From the NCBI RefSeq assembly GCF_025490915.1, contig NZ_JANQBA010000008.1, positions 1 through 64,000 of the forward strand: DNA of 64,000 nucleotides. Reading direction: 5' to 3'. The DNA is from Lacticaseibacillus parakribbianus (GTDB lineage Bacteria; Bacillota; Bacilli; Lactobacillales; Lactobacillaceae). A program made the translations under genes and the position numbers. Under the pieces are notes generated by a model, which worked only from the letters and a program-made list of their open reading frames with translations, was not told the DNA's origin and searched no databases. This document shows positions 8,576 to 16,548 of this stretch, piece by piece; the first letter of the stretch is position 1; each line of letters starts with the position of its first letter.

Positions 8576-9405
8576 CAACGGCCGGTCCAGCCGGCGATGT
8601 CTGCCGGTGAGAAGCGGTAGGTGAGCTTTTCACCGTAGGCTTTTTCGTAGGCGGCGACCTTTTGGCGGTAGTCTTGTTGCATCATGTTCAGGCTGTTCTC
8701 CCGCACCGACAGCTTGGGGTCCGGGTAGATCAAAGGCTCGATGTACATGCTGTAGCCGACGGCGTGAAAATCCGGTGCCGTCAGCCTGGCGCGTGGGGTC
8801 ATCGCGACGAAGCAGGAGACAATCGGCACGTTCAGCCGGGCGGCGTAGTAGTAGGCGCCGCGCTTGGGCGGCCGCGGCTTCTTGTACTGGTACCACATCT
8901 CCTGCTCCGGGTAGATCAGGACCCGGTGGCCGGCGTCCAGCGCCTGCTCCAGAAGCTCTGGGAAGGCGTGGCCCAGGTAGTCGACGTTCTTGCCGATCGG
9001 CAGGGTGTCGGCGTAATTCATCATGTAGCCCAGGGTGCCGGGCATTTTGAGGTTGGTCGCCTGACTGACGATGAACAGCCGGTGCATCCCCAGTCCCTTT
9101 CGCACCACCATGTTCTCCCAGGGGGAAAAGTGGTTGCTGGTGACGATCGCGCCGCCGGTCAGGTTGGCCAGGTTGGCCCGGCCGTGGATGGTCAGGTCAT
9201 GCGCCTTGACCCGCGTGGTCATGTTCATGGCGGTGCGGGCGATCATGTTGTTCAGGCTGTAGCGCCAGGTGCCGCGGTTGGACACGAAGGCGTTCAGCAG
9301 GTTATGCTCCTCTTCCGGCGCCAGGGTGGGGTCGTTGACCTCGACTTTGGTGTTGAACTGGCCCTGGGCCACCGCGTCTTTGATGTTGGCAATCACGGGG
9401 TTCAT
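8575..9405 (-). CDS. PlsC-like acyltransferase (second of the GT8 operon)
   Basis: A 276-residue member of the lysophospholipid acyltransferase superfamily. The active-site motif is NHFSPWE (H92, E97), an HX4E variant of HX4D. The second motif is YPEQEMW, followed by PPKRGAYYYAARL, the usual acceptor-binding region. No membrane segment is obvious, so it probably acts on a lipid or lipid-linked acceptor at the inner face of the membrane. It is the last gene of a four-gene operon; its ATG overlaps the upstream glycosyltransferase stop (ATGA). Acceptor unknown; a glycolipid made by the two GT8 enzymes is a reasonable inference. Confidence 0.82.
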   Translation of the reverse strand: MNPVIANIKDAVAQGQFNTKVEVNDPTLAPEEEHNLLNAFVSNRGTWRYSLNNMIARTAMNMTTRVKAHDLTIHGRANLANLTGGAIVTSNHFSPWENMVVRKGLGMHRLFIVSQATNLKMPGTLGYMMNYADTLPIGKNVDYLGHAFPELLEQALDAGHRVLIYPEQEMWYQYKKPRPPKRGAYYYAARLNVPIVSCFVAMTPRARLTAPDFHAVGYSMYIEPLIYPDPKLSVRENSLNMMQQDYRQKVAAYEKAYGEKLTYRFSPADIAGWTGR

Positions 9406-10340
9406 AGCTGAACGCCACCTTCCTTGGCCGCCACGTTGGCGAAGGTGACCGGCTGGGTGCTGATGCTTCGCGCCAGCTCGATCAGGTTGGCCTTGTGCTG
9501 GTGATCCGCCGCCACCTGCTTTGGGCCAAAGGCGACCTGGGTGGCATGAAGGGCGGCGCCGGCTTCGGTGTCGTCGGCCGTCGCCCAGAACTCGGTTTCG
9601 TGAGGAACGCCTTGGTAGTGCCAGGGCTTGTCGAACAGGTTGTAGTGAATCAGCTTGGGCGTGGTAATCTGCGGCTGCTCGCCCTGGACGTTCCAGGCCG
9701 GGTCCAGGTGCAGCAGGCGGTTTTTGGTCATCGCGTTGAGGTAGTCTTGATCCGGGGCCAGGCTGCGGAAGTGGTAGCGGTTCAACAGGTTCAAGAAGGC
9801 CGTGGCAAAATTGGCCTGGCGCATCGCGGCGAGGTCCATCAACAGCACCCCGGAGTTGACGTAATCCGCCACCGGCAGGCCGATCGCCTGGGCCGCGTAG
9901 GTCGCAGTCTCCGGGTTGGCCGCCATGAACGGGTCGCTGACCGCCCCGACCAACGCGCCGTCGAGCGGGGTGTTGAACAGCTCCGCCACGTCGGCCAGCA
10001 CCACGGTGTCGGCGTCGAGGTAGATTGCGCGGTCAAGCTCAGGGAACAGCTCCGCGATGAACAGCCGAAAGTAGATGGTCAGCGTGAAGTAATCCGCTCG
10101 CAGGGTGTTGCCGCGGTCGTCGATCCGCGCCTTGAACTGGGCCCCGATTGAGGCGAAGGCGATGTGAACGTTGGGCGTGGCCTGGGCCAACAGGAGCTTT
10201 CGGTGCGGCGCAGTCAGGTGCTCGGTCAGGATGTAGACCTGGTACTCGCGCTTTGGATCGGCATGCTGCGCCAGCGAGTGCAGTGCCACGGTCAGCGGCC
10301 CTGCGTAATTGTCATCGACGGAAAAGAAGATCGGGATCAT
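9402..10340 (-). CDS. Glycosyltransferase family 8 protein (A)
   Basis: A 312-residue GT8 enzyme (GT-A fold, retaining, UDP-sugar donor). It opens with the family's IFFSVDDNY strand. The metal-binding DXD is D109-A110-D111 in AIYLDADTVV. The NSGVLLMDL segment and C-terminal IHYNLFDKPWH motif complete the GT8 pattern. The start is ATG at 10340 after AAAGGAGGGACTTTG and overlaps the previous stop by one base (TGATG). The donor is probably UDP-glucose or UDP-galactose, consistent with lipopolysaccharide- or glycolipid-type transferases; the product is unknown. Confidence 0.88.
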   Translation of the reverse strand: MIPIFFSVDDNYAGPLTVALHSLAQHADPKREYQVYILTEHLTAPHRKLLLAQATPNVHIAFASIGAQFKARIDDRGNTLRADYFTLTIYFRLFIAELFPELDRAIYLDADTVVLADVAELFNTPLDGALVGAVSDPFMAANPETATYAAQAIGLPVADYVNSGVLLMDLAAMRQANFATAFLNLLNRYHFRSLAPDQDYLNAMTKNRLLHLDPAWNVQGEQPQITTPKLIHYNLFDKPWHYQGVPHETEFWATADDTEAGAALHATQVAFGPKQVAADHQHKANLIELARSISTQPVTFANVAAKEGGVQL

Positions 10341-11155
10341 CAAAGTCCCTCCTTTGTGTAGTTGGTCAGGGCCGCAAAGTCTGCGAGCAGCGCATCCTGG
10401 CTGTGGTCGTGCAGCGTCTCGTGCATGGCGGCCACGTCCCAGGGCTTGACCGTCACCGGGTGAAACCACGGCCAAAAGTGCAGGCGCGTCGAGTAGTGCA
10501 TGAACACGGTGTCGGCGTGGGGGCCGTGCTGGTCGTTGGCCCGGCGCGGCGCCAGTCGAACATGTTGCGCCAGGTTGTTCAACGCGCTTTGATCCGGCAT
10601 GAAGTAGCGCTTGGTGGCCAGGGCCTGCCGGCACCGCGCGAACAGCCCGGTGCGGCGAATTTCCGCGAGGTTCAACAGCAGCACCCCGGAGTTCAGGTAG
10701 TGCAGGTGCCAGCCGCGGCGGAAGAACCACTTGCCGTAGTGGTCGAGGGTGCCGACGACCTCAAGTTCGGTGAGGTCCTGTTGGTAGAAGGCGGCGGGAT
10801 CCTTCATGCACACGACGTCAAAGTCGAGGTACAACAGTCGGTCCGGCAGCGGCAGCAGGTCGGCGTAAAGCCGCAGCATGCAGTAGGGCGTGAAGCGCGT
10901 CGCGAGGTTGGCGGTGGGCGGCGCTTCGTTGAACGGCTCGGTGACATCCAGCAGCGTCACGCGGTGCTCCGCATTGAACCGCCGCAGCATCGCCTCAAGC
11001 CGCGGGGCGACGGCCGGCGAAAGCGGCGTGAAGCCCTGGATGCTGGCCGTCAGCAGGTAGATGTGAAGCGGTGTGTTAACCTGCCGGGCCAGCGCCAGGC
11101 TCGCCAGCGCGATGCCGGTTTCGGCCCGGGCGTCTCCGCAGAATAGAATGTTCAC
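10340..11155 (-). CDS. Glycosyltransferase family 8 protein (B)
   Basis: A 271-residue GT8 enzyme, divergent from its neighbour. It begins MNILFCGDARAETG with a GTG start at 11155. A GGAGGG site lies 7 bases upstream and the 4-base GTGA overlap with the preceding gene supports this start. DXD is D111-F112-D113 in LLYLDFDVV; LNSGVLLLNL and a C-terminal VKPWD are also present. The longer open frame upstream has no ribosome site and is Gly/Pro-rich. It probably adds a sugar before or after enzyme A on the same acceptor. Confidence 0.86.
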   Translation of the reverse strand: MNILFCGDARAETGIALASLALARQVNTPLHIYLLTASIQGFTPLSPAVAPRLEAMLRRFNAEHRVTLLDVTEPFNEAPPTANLATRFTPYCMLRLYADLLPLPDRLLYLDFDVVCMKDPAAFYQQDLTELEVVGTLDHYGKWFFRRGWHLHYLNSGVLLLNLAEIRRTGLFARCRQALATKRYFMPDQSALNNLAQHVRLAPRRANDQHGPHADTVFMHYSTRLHFWPWFHPVTVKPWDVAAMHETLHDHSQDALLADFAALTNYTKEGL

Positions 11156-11892
11156 GACTCTTCCCTCCGGTACAAAATGTGCTGGGTGGTGCTTGCATCC
11201 GCTCGGTCCAACATCGCCGCTTGCACCTGGGCGGCCAAGGCCGCCTGCCGCGCCGCCTTGTTCAGCGCCGGATCCGGCCAAAACGGGCCGTCGACGTAGA
11301 CGGTGGTGCCAAGGTCTTGGTAGGTGGTGGTGAAGGCAAAGCTCGGGCGGTTGGTCGCCACCGGGTAGTGGAACGAACCGGGGCGAAAGGGCCGAATACC
11401 GGTGTAGTACGGCCAGACATGCGCTTCGGGATAAATCGCGACCGCGCCGCCTTGGCCCAGCGCCGCCTGCAGCGCCGCCAGGAAGCGCCGCGTCTGGGCT
11501 TTGGTCTGCGGCAACACCAACGCGCGGCCGTACGGCAACAGCGGCCCCAGCACCGGCACCTTGCGGTTGGCGGCGCTGGCCAGCGTGTATACCGGCTGCG
11601 TCAGAAGCTGCATCGGCAGGAACGGATCGCCGATTTCCTGGGTGTGGTTGCCGTAAAGAAACAGGCTTTGACCGCGGTAAGGCGCCAGCGCGGCCAGGTT
11701 GACGTAACGCACGCGCAGCTTGCGGTGCCAGTACCAGCGGCCGAACAGCCTGGCCCCGCGGTAGATTGAGGCGGTCACAAGCCGTTCGGGCCAGGTGGTG
11801 CGAGCAAAGCGGAAATTGTCGGGCAACGCCGGCTCCGCCTGGCCCGGCGCGATGACGTCATCGGTCAGGTCGTGGTAGCGAATGATTCGCAT
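11152..11892 (-). CDS. PlsC-like acyltransferase (first of the GT8 operon)
   Basis: A 246-residue lysophospholipid acyltransferase-like protein. The active-site histidine is H83 in LYGNHTQEIGDPF, and the second conserved motif is IYPEAHVWPYY, followed by RPFRPGSF. It differs strongly from the acyltransferase at the other end of the operon. It is the first gene behind a sigma-A promoter and a palindromic operator. Every junction in the operon overlaps, so the four proteins are translationally coupled and probably work as a set. Acyl acceptor unknown. Confidence 0.8.
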   Translation of the reverse strand: MRIIRYHDLTDDVIAPGQAEPALPDNFRFARTTWPERLVTASIYRGARLFGRWYWHRKLRVRYVNLAALAPYRGQSLFLYGNHTQEIGDPFLPMQLLTQPVYTLASAANRKVPVLGPLLPYGRALVLPQTKAQTRRFLAALQAALGQGGAVAIYPEAHVWPYYTGIRPFRPGSFHYPVATNRPSFAFTTTYQDLGTTVYVDGPFWPDPALNKAARQAALAAQVQAAMLDRADASTTQHILYRREES

Positions 11893-11910
11893 GAACGCCC
11901 CTCCGTTTCT

Positions 11911-11964
11911 AAGTGAGTGCTCACTTTACTCTCAATATTATACCGCCGTGAAAAGCATCGTCAA
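11911..11964 (-). promoter_or_regulatory. Promoter and palindromic operator of the GT8/acyltransferase operon
   Basis: Minus strand: TTGACG (11964-11959), 16-bp spacer, TATAAT (11942-11937). Just downstream, at the expected transcription start, lies the inverted repeat AAGTGAG-TG-CTCACTT (11926-11911). This is a TetR-type operator shape. Neither TetR gene of this window carries the same repeat, so the regulator is probably encoded elsewhere. Confidence 0.65.
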
Positions 11965-12062
11965 CGTTTATGAAAATCGAACGGCGCTTTCACCGCGGCC
12001 CGGCCGCGGTGAGGGCTGGTGCTTTGGGCCCGGCGTGGTATCCTAGAAGCGGAGGTGTTCTC

Positions 12063-13106
12063 ATGTCGAGACGATGGGTGAAATGGGTTGCGCTAGTGGC
12101 GGCACTGGCGGTCGGAGTGGGTCTTTGGGGGTGGCGTCACGCGCTGGAGGCGGCGCCAAAATCGCCCGCCAGCCGCGCGGCGGCTTCAGGCCGCACCAAG
12201 CACCGGCCGGCGAAGTCTGAGGCGTCGCCCAGTGGCGACAAAGGTCAAGCAGACGCCGAGCCTGGCAAGGCCAGCGCCGCGGCGAAGGCGGCGACCCCCA
12301 AGGCGGCCGGCAAGTCCGCAGCCGCGAAGGCGGCCAAGGCGAGCGGTACGAGTCGGTCCGAGCAGGCCGCGGCGACCAAGGAGGCGGCCACGCCAGCGCT
12401 GCCCAAGGGTCAAAATCACGTGGCGGCGGCCGATGCTTACGCAACACCGGCTCAAAAGGTGCATGACGACCTCTTTGCGCCGCTTGATGCCAAACGGCCC
12501 AAGGTGGTGTATCTGACCTTCGATGACGGACCGAACCTGACCATGACGCCGCGGGTGCTCAAGGTGCTGGAGAAGGCCAAAGTCCACGCGACCTTTTTCG
12601 TGGTCGGCTCGCAGGTCTCAAGCACCACGGCGCCGGTGCTGCGCCAAGCGGTGGCGCAGGGCAACGCGATTGGCCTGCACAGCTTCAGCCACACTTACGG
12701 CTTTGAGGAGTGCGGCAGCGCCGCCGAGACCACCAGCGAGGTGACCCGGACGCTGGCCGCGGTTCGTCGGGTGCTGGGGGCTGGCTTTGCTACCGGTGCT
12801 TGGCGCTACCCGGGCGGCCACATGTCCTGGCACACGCTCGCCGCCCCGGACGCGGTGTTGAAAAGGGCCGGGCTTGCCTGGATCGATTGGAATGATGCGG
12901 TGGGGGATGCGCTTGGCGCAAGCGGTCCCCACTCGGTGGCGGGGTATCTCGCCTACCACCAGCATGCGCTTGACGCGTATGGGCAGCACAACACAACGGT
13001 GGTTTTGATGCACGACGCCGCCGGCAAGGAACTGACATTGGCCACGCTGCCCAAGTTGATCGAGTGGTACAAGACGCACGGGTACCATTTCGGCGTCATC
13101 AGCTGA
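12063..13106 (+). CDS. Polysaccharide deacetylase (NodB domain), probable peptidoglycan deacetylase
   Basis: A 347-residue membrane-anchored carbohydrate esterase 4. Residues 7-25 form one transmembrane segment. Residues about 30-130 are a low-complexity Ala/Lys/Ser/Pro linker, probably spanning the wall. The NodB domain carries TFDDGPN (D154, D155), the metal ligands H206 and H210 in LHSFSH, RYPGG, WNDAVGD and LMHDA. All five NodB motifs are present, so it should be active, most likely removing acetyl from GlcNAc in peptidoglycan to resist lysozyme. The start is ATG at 12063 after GGAGGTGTTC; an earlier in-frame ATG lacks a site. Confidence 0.88.
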   Translation: MSRRWVKWVALVAALAVGVGLWGWRHALEAAPKSPASRAAASGRTKHRPAKSEASPSGDKGQADAEPGKASAAAKAATPKAAGKSAAAKAAKASGTSRSEQAAATKEAATPALPKGQNHVAAADAYATPAQKVHDDLFAPLDAKRPKVVYLTFDDGPNLTMTPRVLKVLEKAKVHATFFVVGSQVSSTTAPVLRQAVAQGNAIGLHSFSHTYGFEECGSAAETTSEVTRTLAAVRRVLGAGFATGAWRYPGGHMSWHTLAAPDAVLKRAGLAWIDWNDAVGDALGASGPHSVAGYLAYHQHALDAYGQHNTTVVLMHDAAGKELTLATLPKLIEWYKTHGYHFGVIS

Positions 13107-13114
13107 AGTGACGC

Positions 13115-13145
13115 TTGACCTGTAACGCGTTACAGGTGCGATACT
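13115..13145 (+). promoter_or_regulatory. Promoter with 20-bp perfect palindrome (LacI-like operator)
   Basis: TTGACC at 13115-13120 and a GATACT-like box at 13140-13145 enclose the perfect palindrome ACCTGTAACGCGTTACAGGT (13118-13137). Its core is almost the same as the palindrome in the promoter at 35530-35560, which lies next to a lacI-type gene. Repression by blocking RNA polymerase is inferred. Confidence 0.65.
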
Positions 13146-13183
13146 GGTGAAAACGGCGGCCCGGCCGCAAGAAAGAGGTTCCA

Positions 13184-13990
13184 ATGATTCGCATGATTTT
13201 TTCCGACATGGACGGCACCCTGCTCGACGACCACGGCGACGTCACCGCTGGCAACGCGGCGCTGATCAAAAAGGCGGCGTTGCCGGTGACCCTGGTGTCG
13301 GCCCGGGCGCCGATCGAGATGGCGGCCGCCATTGACGCACTCGGCCTGACCGGCCCGCAGATCGGCTTCAACGGGGGGCTGATCTACCAGCCGACCGCCA
13401 CCGGCTACCAGCCGCTGGTCGCGACGCCGCTGGTACCCGCCACCGCCAAGGCCATCATCACCGCGGTGGAAGCCCGCTTCCCCAAGGTCAGCCTGAGCTA
13501 CTACACCGCGACGGACTGGTTCGCGCCGCGCATGGACGCGGGGCTTGAGCACGAGGTGGCGGTGTCGCACCTGCACCCGACGATTCGGCCGACGGCGGCG
13601 GTGCTTGCGCGGCCCGGCCTCGCGTTCTTCAAGATCATGATGATCGCGCTGGACCCAGCCGAGCTGGTGCGGCTGCAGGCGTTTTTCGCCGCACAGGCCT
13701 GGCCGGGCATCGCCGCTCAGCGCTCCGGCACCGCGTGGCTGGAGGTGACCGCCGCCGCGGCGCAAAAATCGACGGGTATCCGCTACATCCTCGACCGCTT
13801 CGCGCTGAGCCCGGCGGAGACGGCGGCCTTTGGCGACGGGCACAACGACCTGCCGATGTTTGAGGCGGTCGGCCACGCCATCGCCATGCAAAATGCGCTG
13901 CCTGAGATCAAGCAGCGCGCGGACGCGGTCACCGCGGCCAACAGCGAAGACGGCGTCGGCCGCGGCATCTGGCAATTTCTGATGCCGTGA
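13184..13990 (+). CDS. HAD superfamily phosphatase (Cof type)
   Basis: A 268-residue cytoplasmic hydrolase of HAD subfamily IIB. Motif I is FSDMDGTLL (nucleophile D8, acid D10), motif II is the SAR segment near residue 46, and motif IV is GDGHNDLPMF. Cof-type enzymes dephosphorylate sugar phosphates or flavin precursors; the substrate cannot be told from sequence. A strong palindromic operator in its promoter, shared with an EIIA-like gene, hints at a sugar phosphate substrate. The site AAGAAAGAGGTTCCA precedes ATG. Confidence 0.85.
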   Translation: MIRMIFSDMDGTLLDDHGDVTAGNAALIKKAALPVTLVSARAPIEMAAAIDALGLTGPQIGFNGGLIYQPTATGYQPLVATPLVPATAKAIITAVEARFPKVSLSYYTATDWFAPRMDAGLEHEVAVSHLHPTIRPTAAVLARPGLAFFKIMMIALDPAELVRLQAFFAAQAWPGIAAQRSGTAWLEVTAAAAQKSTGIRYILDRFALSPAETAAFGDGHNDLPMFEAVGHAIAMQNALPEIKQRADAVTAANSEDGVGRGIWQFLMP

Positions 13991-13992
13991 GT

Positions 13993-14082
13993 TATACTTG
14001 CGGTAACGCGATGGCGATGGTGTTCGCCTAGGACGAGTTGATGACACCTACCTGATAATGAGGGTAGGTGTCATCTTTTTTT
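13993..14082 (+). promoter_or_regulatory. Fluoride riboswitch with terminator
   Basis: A TATACT box (13993-13998) leads into an aptamer at about 14011-14054. It contains the hallmark GGCGATGGTGTTCGCC and TGATGACACCTACC, with the pseudoknot GGTGT/ACACC. The 3' part of the aptamer (GATGACACCTACC, 14040-14052) is also the 5' arm of a 13-bp terminator with GGTAGGTGTCATC (14063-14075) and seven T. Fluoride binding should therefore prevent termination. The downstream genes are fluoride exporters, which fits exactly. Confidence 0.93.
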
Positions 14083-14096
14083 ACGGAGGGCTGACG

Positions 14097-14483
14097 ATGA
14101 CGAGAACAATTGATTGGCGCAACGCGGCGGCGGTGTTTGGCGGCGGGGCGGTTGGTGGTGTGCTGCGGTATGGGCTGAGCTTGGGGTTGGCCGACACCAC
14201 CACCTTGATGGGGACCACGGCGGTCAACCTGCTGGGCAGCTTCGGTCTGGCGTTCCTGACCGCCGCGACGCTGCACCGCTGGCCGCTTGCAGACTGGGTG
14301 AGCCTGGCGCTTGGCACCGGGCTGATCGGCGGCTTCACCACGTTTTCGACGCTGATGCTGAGCGTCGGTCTTGGCATCGCCGCCGGCCGCTGGGTGGTTG
14401 TGGCGGTGCTCGTGGTGAACCTGCTCGGCGGCCTGGCCGCTGCCGCACTGGGTCGGCGCCTCGGCGTCGGGGGCAGGGCGTGA
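14097..14483 (+). CDS. crcB1: Fluoride exporter CrcB/Fluc, subunit 1
   Basis: A 128-residue membrane protein with four hydrophobic helices, one half of a dual-topology or heterodimeric fluoride channel. Family motifs: GGGAVGGVLRY near the start, the TTAVNLLGSF segment with the conserved Asn, and GGFTTFSTL with the pore Phe and Ser/Thr residues. The start is ATG at 14097 after ACGGAGGGCTGACG; an upstream in-frame ATG lies inside the terminator stem. Control is by the fluoride riboswitch directly upstream. The stop overlaps the second crcB (GTGA). Confidence 0.93.
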   Translation: MTRTIDWRNAAAVFGGGAVGGVLRYGLSLGLADTTTLMGTTAVNLLGSFGLAFLTAATLHRWPLADWVSLALGTGLIGGFTTFSTLMLSVGLGIAAGRWVVVAVLVVNLLGGLAAAALGRRLGVGGRA

Positions 14484-14818
14484 TTGCCCTGGTCGCCCTG
14501 GGCGCGGGGCTGGGTGCGGTTGCGCGCTACCTCGTGGCCCGGGCGGGCAAAAAACGGTGGCCCAACCGGCCGTACGCGACGCTTCTGGTCAACGTGGTCG
14601 GGGCCTTTGCCGCGGGCCTGCTCACTGGCGCAGCGCTGCCCGCGGCGGCTTCCGCACTGCTACTGACCGGCGGGTGCGGTGGGCTGACCACGTTTTCGAC
14701 GCTTGAGGTTGAGGCGCTTGGCCTGCAAGGTCGGCGGCGGTGGGGCTACCTGCTGGGCTCAACCGGGCTCGGGCTCCTGGCCGTCGCGGTGGGTACGTGG
14801 CTCGGTAGTCTGCTCTGA
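14480..14818 (+). CDS. crcB2: Fluoride exporter CrcB/Fluc, subunit 2
   Basis: A 112-residue partner of the preceding protein with the same four-helix plan. Conserved GAGLGAVARYLV, LLVNVVGAF (Asn) and GGLTTFSTLEVE segments are present. The start is GTG at 14480, overlapping the first crcB stop by 4 bases. Charges in the loops (AGKKRWPNR) differ from subunit 1, as expected for a pair that inserts in opposite orientations; that topology is inferred. Confidence 0.9.
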   Translation: MIALVALGAGLGAVARYLVARAGKKRWPNRPYATLLVNVVGAFAAGLLTGAALPAAASALLLTGGCGGLTTFSTLEVEALGLQGRRRWGYLLGSTGLGLLAVAVGTWLGSLL

Positions 14819-14901
14819 GCGCTGGCCGTCTTGTGAGCTGGACGAAGCCCGACTGACGGCCCGGCCTCTCCTGGATTGCGTGGTGCCGGCAGTCGCGGCA
14901 G

Positions 14902-16479
14902 TCAGTCTTGAGCGGTGGCCGGCGTCAGTTCGTGGTTCAGTGTCAGCTCCGAGACGTGGTCGCGCGCCAGCAGCTGGCGGTCGTAGTGGTGCGCGACCTC
15001 GATTATCGTCTGCGGCAGCCGGTACAGCAGCTCGCGAATCGCTAAGGCGGCCTGGTCGTCCAGCCCGGCGGTGATCTCGTCCAACAACAGCACCGGGCGC
15101 TTGCGCAGCAGGCCGCGGGCAATTGCGAGGCGCTGCTGCTGCCCACCGGACAGGGTGGCGGGGGAGACGGGCCGGTCCAGCGGCGCGTCGCCCAGCTGGC
15201 TGGTCAGGCCGACCTGGGTCAGCACGGTTGTCAGCTGTTGGTCGGAGAAGGACTGGCCCAACGTCAGGTTCTCGCGCACGGTGCCGGCGAAAATCCAGGA
15301 CTGCTGAGTGACGTAGGTGACCGCCTGGGGTGTGGCCTGGGTGCCGTCAATCGTCACGGTGCCAGTGGTCGGCTTCAGGCGGCCTGCAATCAGGTTCAGC
15401 AGGGTGGTTTTGCCCACCCCGGACGGCCCGGCAATCAGCGTCTTCGAGCCGGCGGGCAGGCGCCGGGTGGTCGGCGCCAGCACTTCCTGGTCGCCGAAGG
15501 TCTGGCTGACGCCGTCAAGCACCACCGCGCCTGGCCCGGCCGCAACCGGCGCAGGGGCCGGCGTGGCATCAACCGGCGGCAGCTGGCGCAGCGCGCGGGT
15601 GCCGGCCAGGCCGCTCCAGCCGGCGACCACGGCCCGCACGCCGGCCGTCACGTGGTCGGCCGACAGCTGAAGGGTCAGCAGCGTGGCGATGGTGATGCCG
15701 AAACCGCCGCGCGCCATCAGCAAGAAGCCGATCAGCATCGGGGCGAAAAGGCCGAGCACCACCATCAGCGCCGTCGCGAACTGCGCGGTGTACTGGCGCG
15801 CGGTCTGCTGCTGCAGGCGCCGCTCGCTGAGGGCCAGGGCCGCCTTGACCCGGGCGAAGAACGTGCCAGCGGCTAGGTACTGCTGCAGCTCCGGCTGGCC
15901 CTGCAGCCAGTCCTGCGCCGCGGCCAGGGTCTTGGCGTTCGCTTCGCTCCACTGCTGTCCCAGCCGCGAAAGCGACTTGGTGAAGGCGAGCATCGGGAGC
16001 ATCGCCGCGGCGGAGAACGCGATGAAAATCAGCCCCATCAGCCAGTTGACGGTCAGCACGAACCAGGTGGAGACCAGGGTCATCGCCGCGTTTTGCATCA
16101 GGCCGACCACGGCCTCGAAGTAGCGGGCCTGAATCTGGGCGGCGTCGTTGGTCAGGCGGTTCATGCCCGTGCTTTCAGCCTCGCCACCGGCCGCGCTGGC
16201 CTGAAGCATCTGGGTCTTGAGCGCGACGTTCCAACGGCGGATGGCGGCCTGCTGCAGCAGGTTTAGGATGTAGCCGGCGTAGTACGTGCCGGCGTACAGC
16301 GCGATCGCCACGCCGACGTAGCGCAGCCGCCCGGTGAGGTCGATGGTAGTGAGGTTGGGGACCTGCCCCAGGACGTAGCCGTTCAAGACGCCTTCGAAGC
16401 CGCCGAGAAACGCGAACAGCACCAGCGCCAGGCTCAGGCGGCGCGGCAGGTGACGGTAAAGCCAAGTGAAATCAATCAT
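14902..16479 (-). CDS. ABC transporter, fused membrane and ATPase domains
   Basis: A 525-residue half-transporter with an exporter-type six-helix domain (about 10-300) and a C-terminal ATPase. Walker A is GPSGVGKTTLL, the signature is LSGGQQQRLAIAR, and Walker B is VLLLDEIT. It would function as a homodimer unless a partner lies elsewhere. The start is set at ATG 16479 (MIDFTWLYRH) behind AAAGGGAGATG. It is divergent from an Rgg-like regulator with only 69 bases between the starts, so the regulator probably controls it. Substrate unknown; peptides or drugs are typical for such pairs. Confidence 0.85.
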   Translation of the reverse strand: MIDFTWLYRHLPRRLSLALVLFAFLGGFEGVLNGYVLGQVPNLTTIDLTGRLRYVGVAIALYAGTYYAGYILNLLQQAAIRRWNVALKTQMLQASAAGGEAESTGMNRLTNDAAQIQARYFEAVVGLMQNAAMTLVSTWFVLTVNWLMGLIFIAFSAAAMLPMLAFTKSLSRLGQQWSEANAKTLAAAQDWLQGQPELQQYLAAGTFFARVKAALALSERRLQQQTARQYTAQFATALMVVLGLFAPMLIGFLLMARGGFGITIATLLTLQLSADHVTAGVRAVVAGWSGLAGTRALRQLPPVDATPAPAPVAAGPGAVVLDGVSQTFGDQEVLAPTTRRLPAGSKTLIAGPSGVGKTTLLNLIAGRLKPTTGTVTIDGTQATPQAVTYVTQQSWIFAGTVRENLTLGQSFSDQQLTTVLTQVGLTSQLGDAPLDRPVSPATLSGGQQQRLAIARGLLRKRPVLLLDEITAGLDDQAALAIRELLYRLPQTIIEVAHHYDRQLLARDHVSELTLNHELTPATAQD

Positions 16480-16548
16480 GTTTAACATCTCCCTTTCATG
16501 CCCGTAGTTTAGCTGGTAGACTGGGGGCAACACGAAAGGGTGACAAAA

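Noticed and set aside
9402..10730. 442-residue version of glycosyltransferase A
   Set aside because: The extra N-terminus overlaps the other GT8 gene out of frame; ATG at 10340 has a strong ribosome site and yields the standard GT8 N-terminus.
15238..15876. Long antisense frames opposite real genes (also at 2490-4454, 38510-40168 and 59140-61728)
   Set aside because: They are shadows produced by high G+C codon use in the true genes; their products are Gly/Arg/His-rich without domains.
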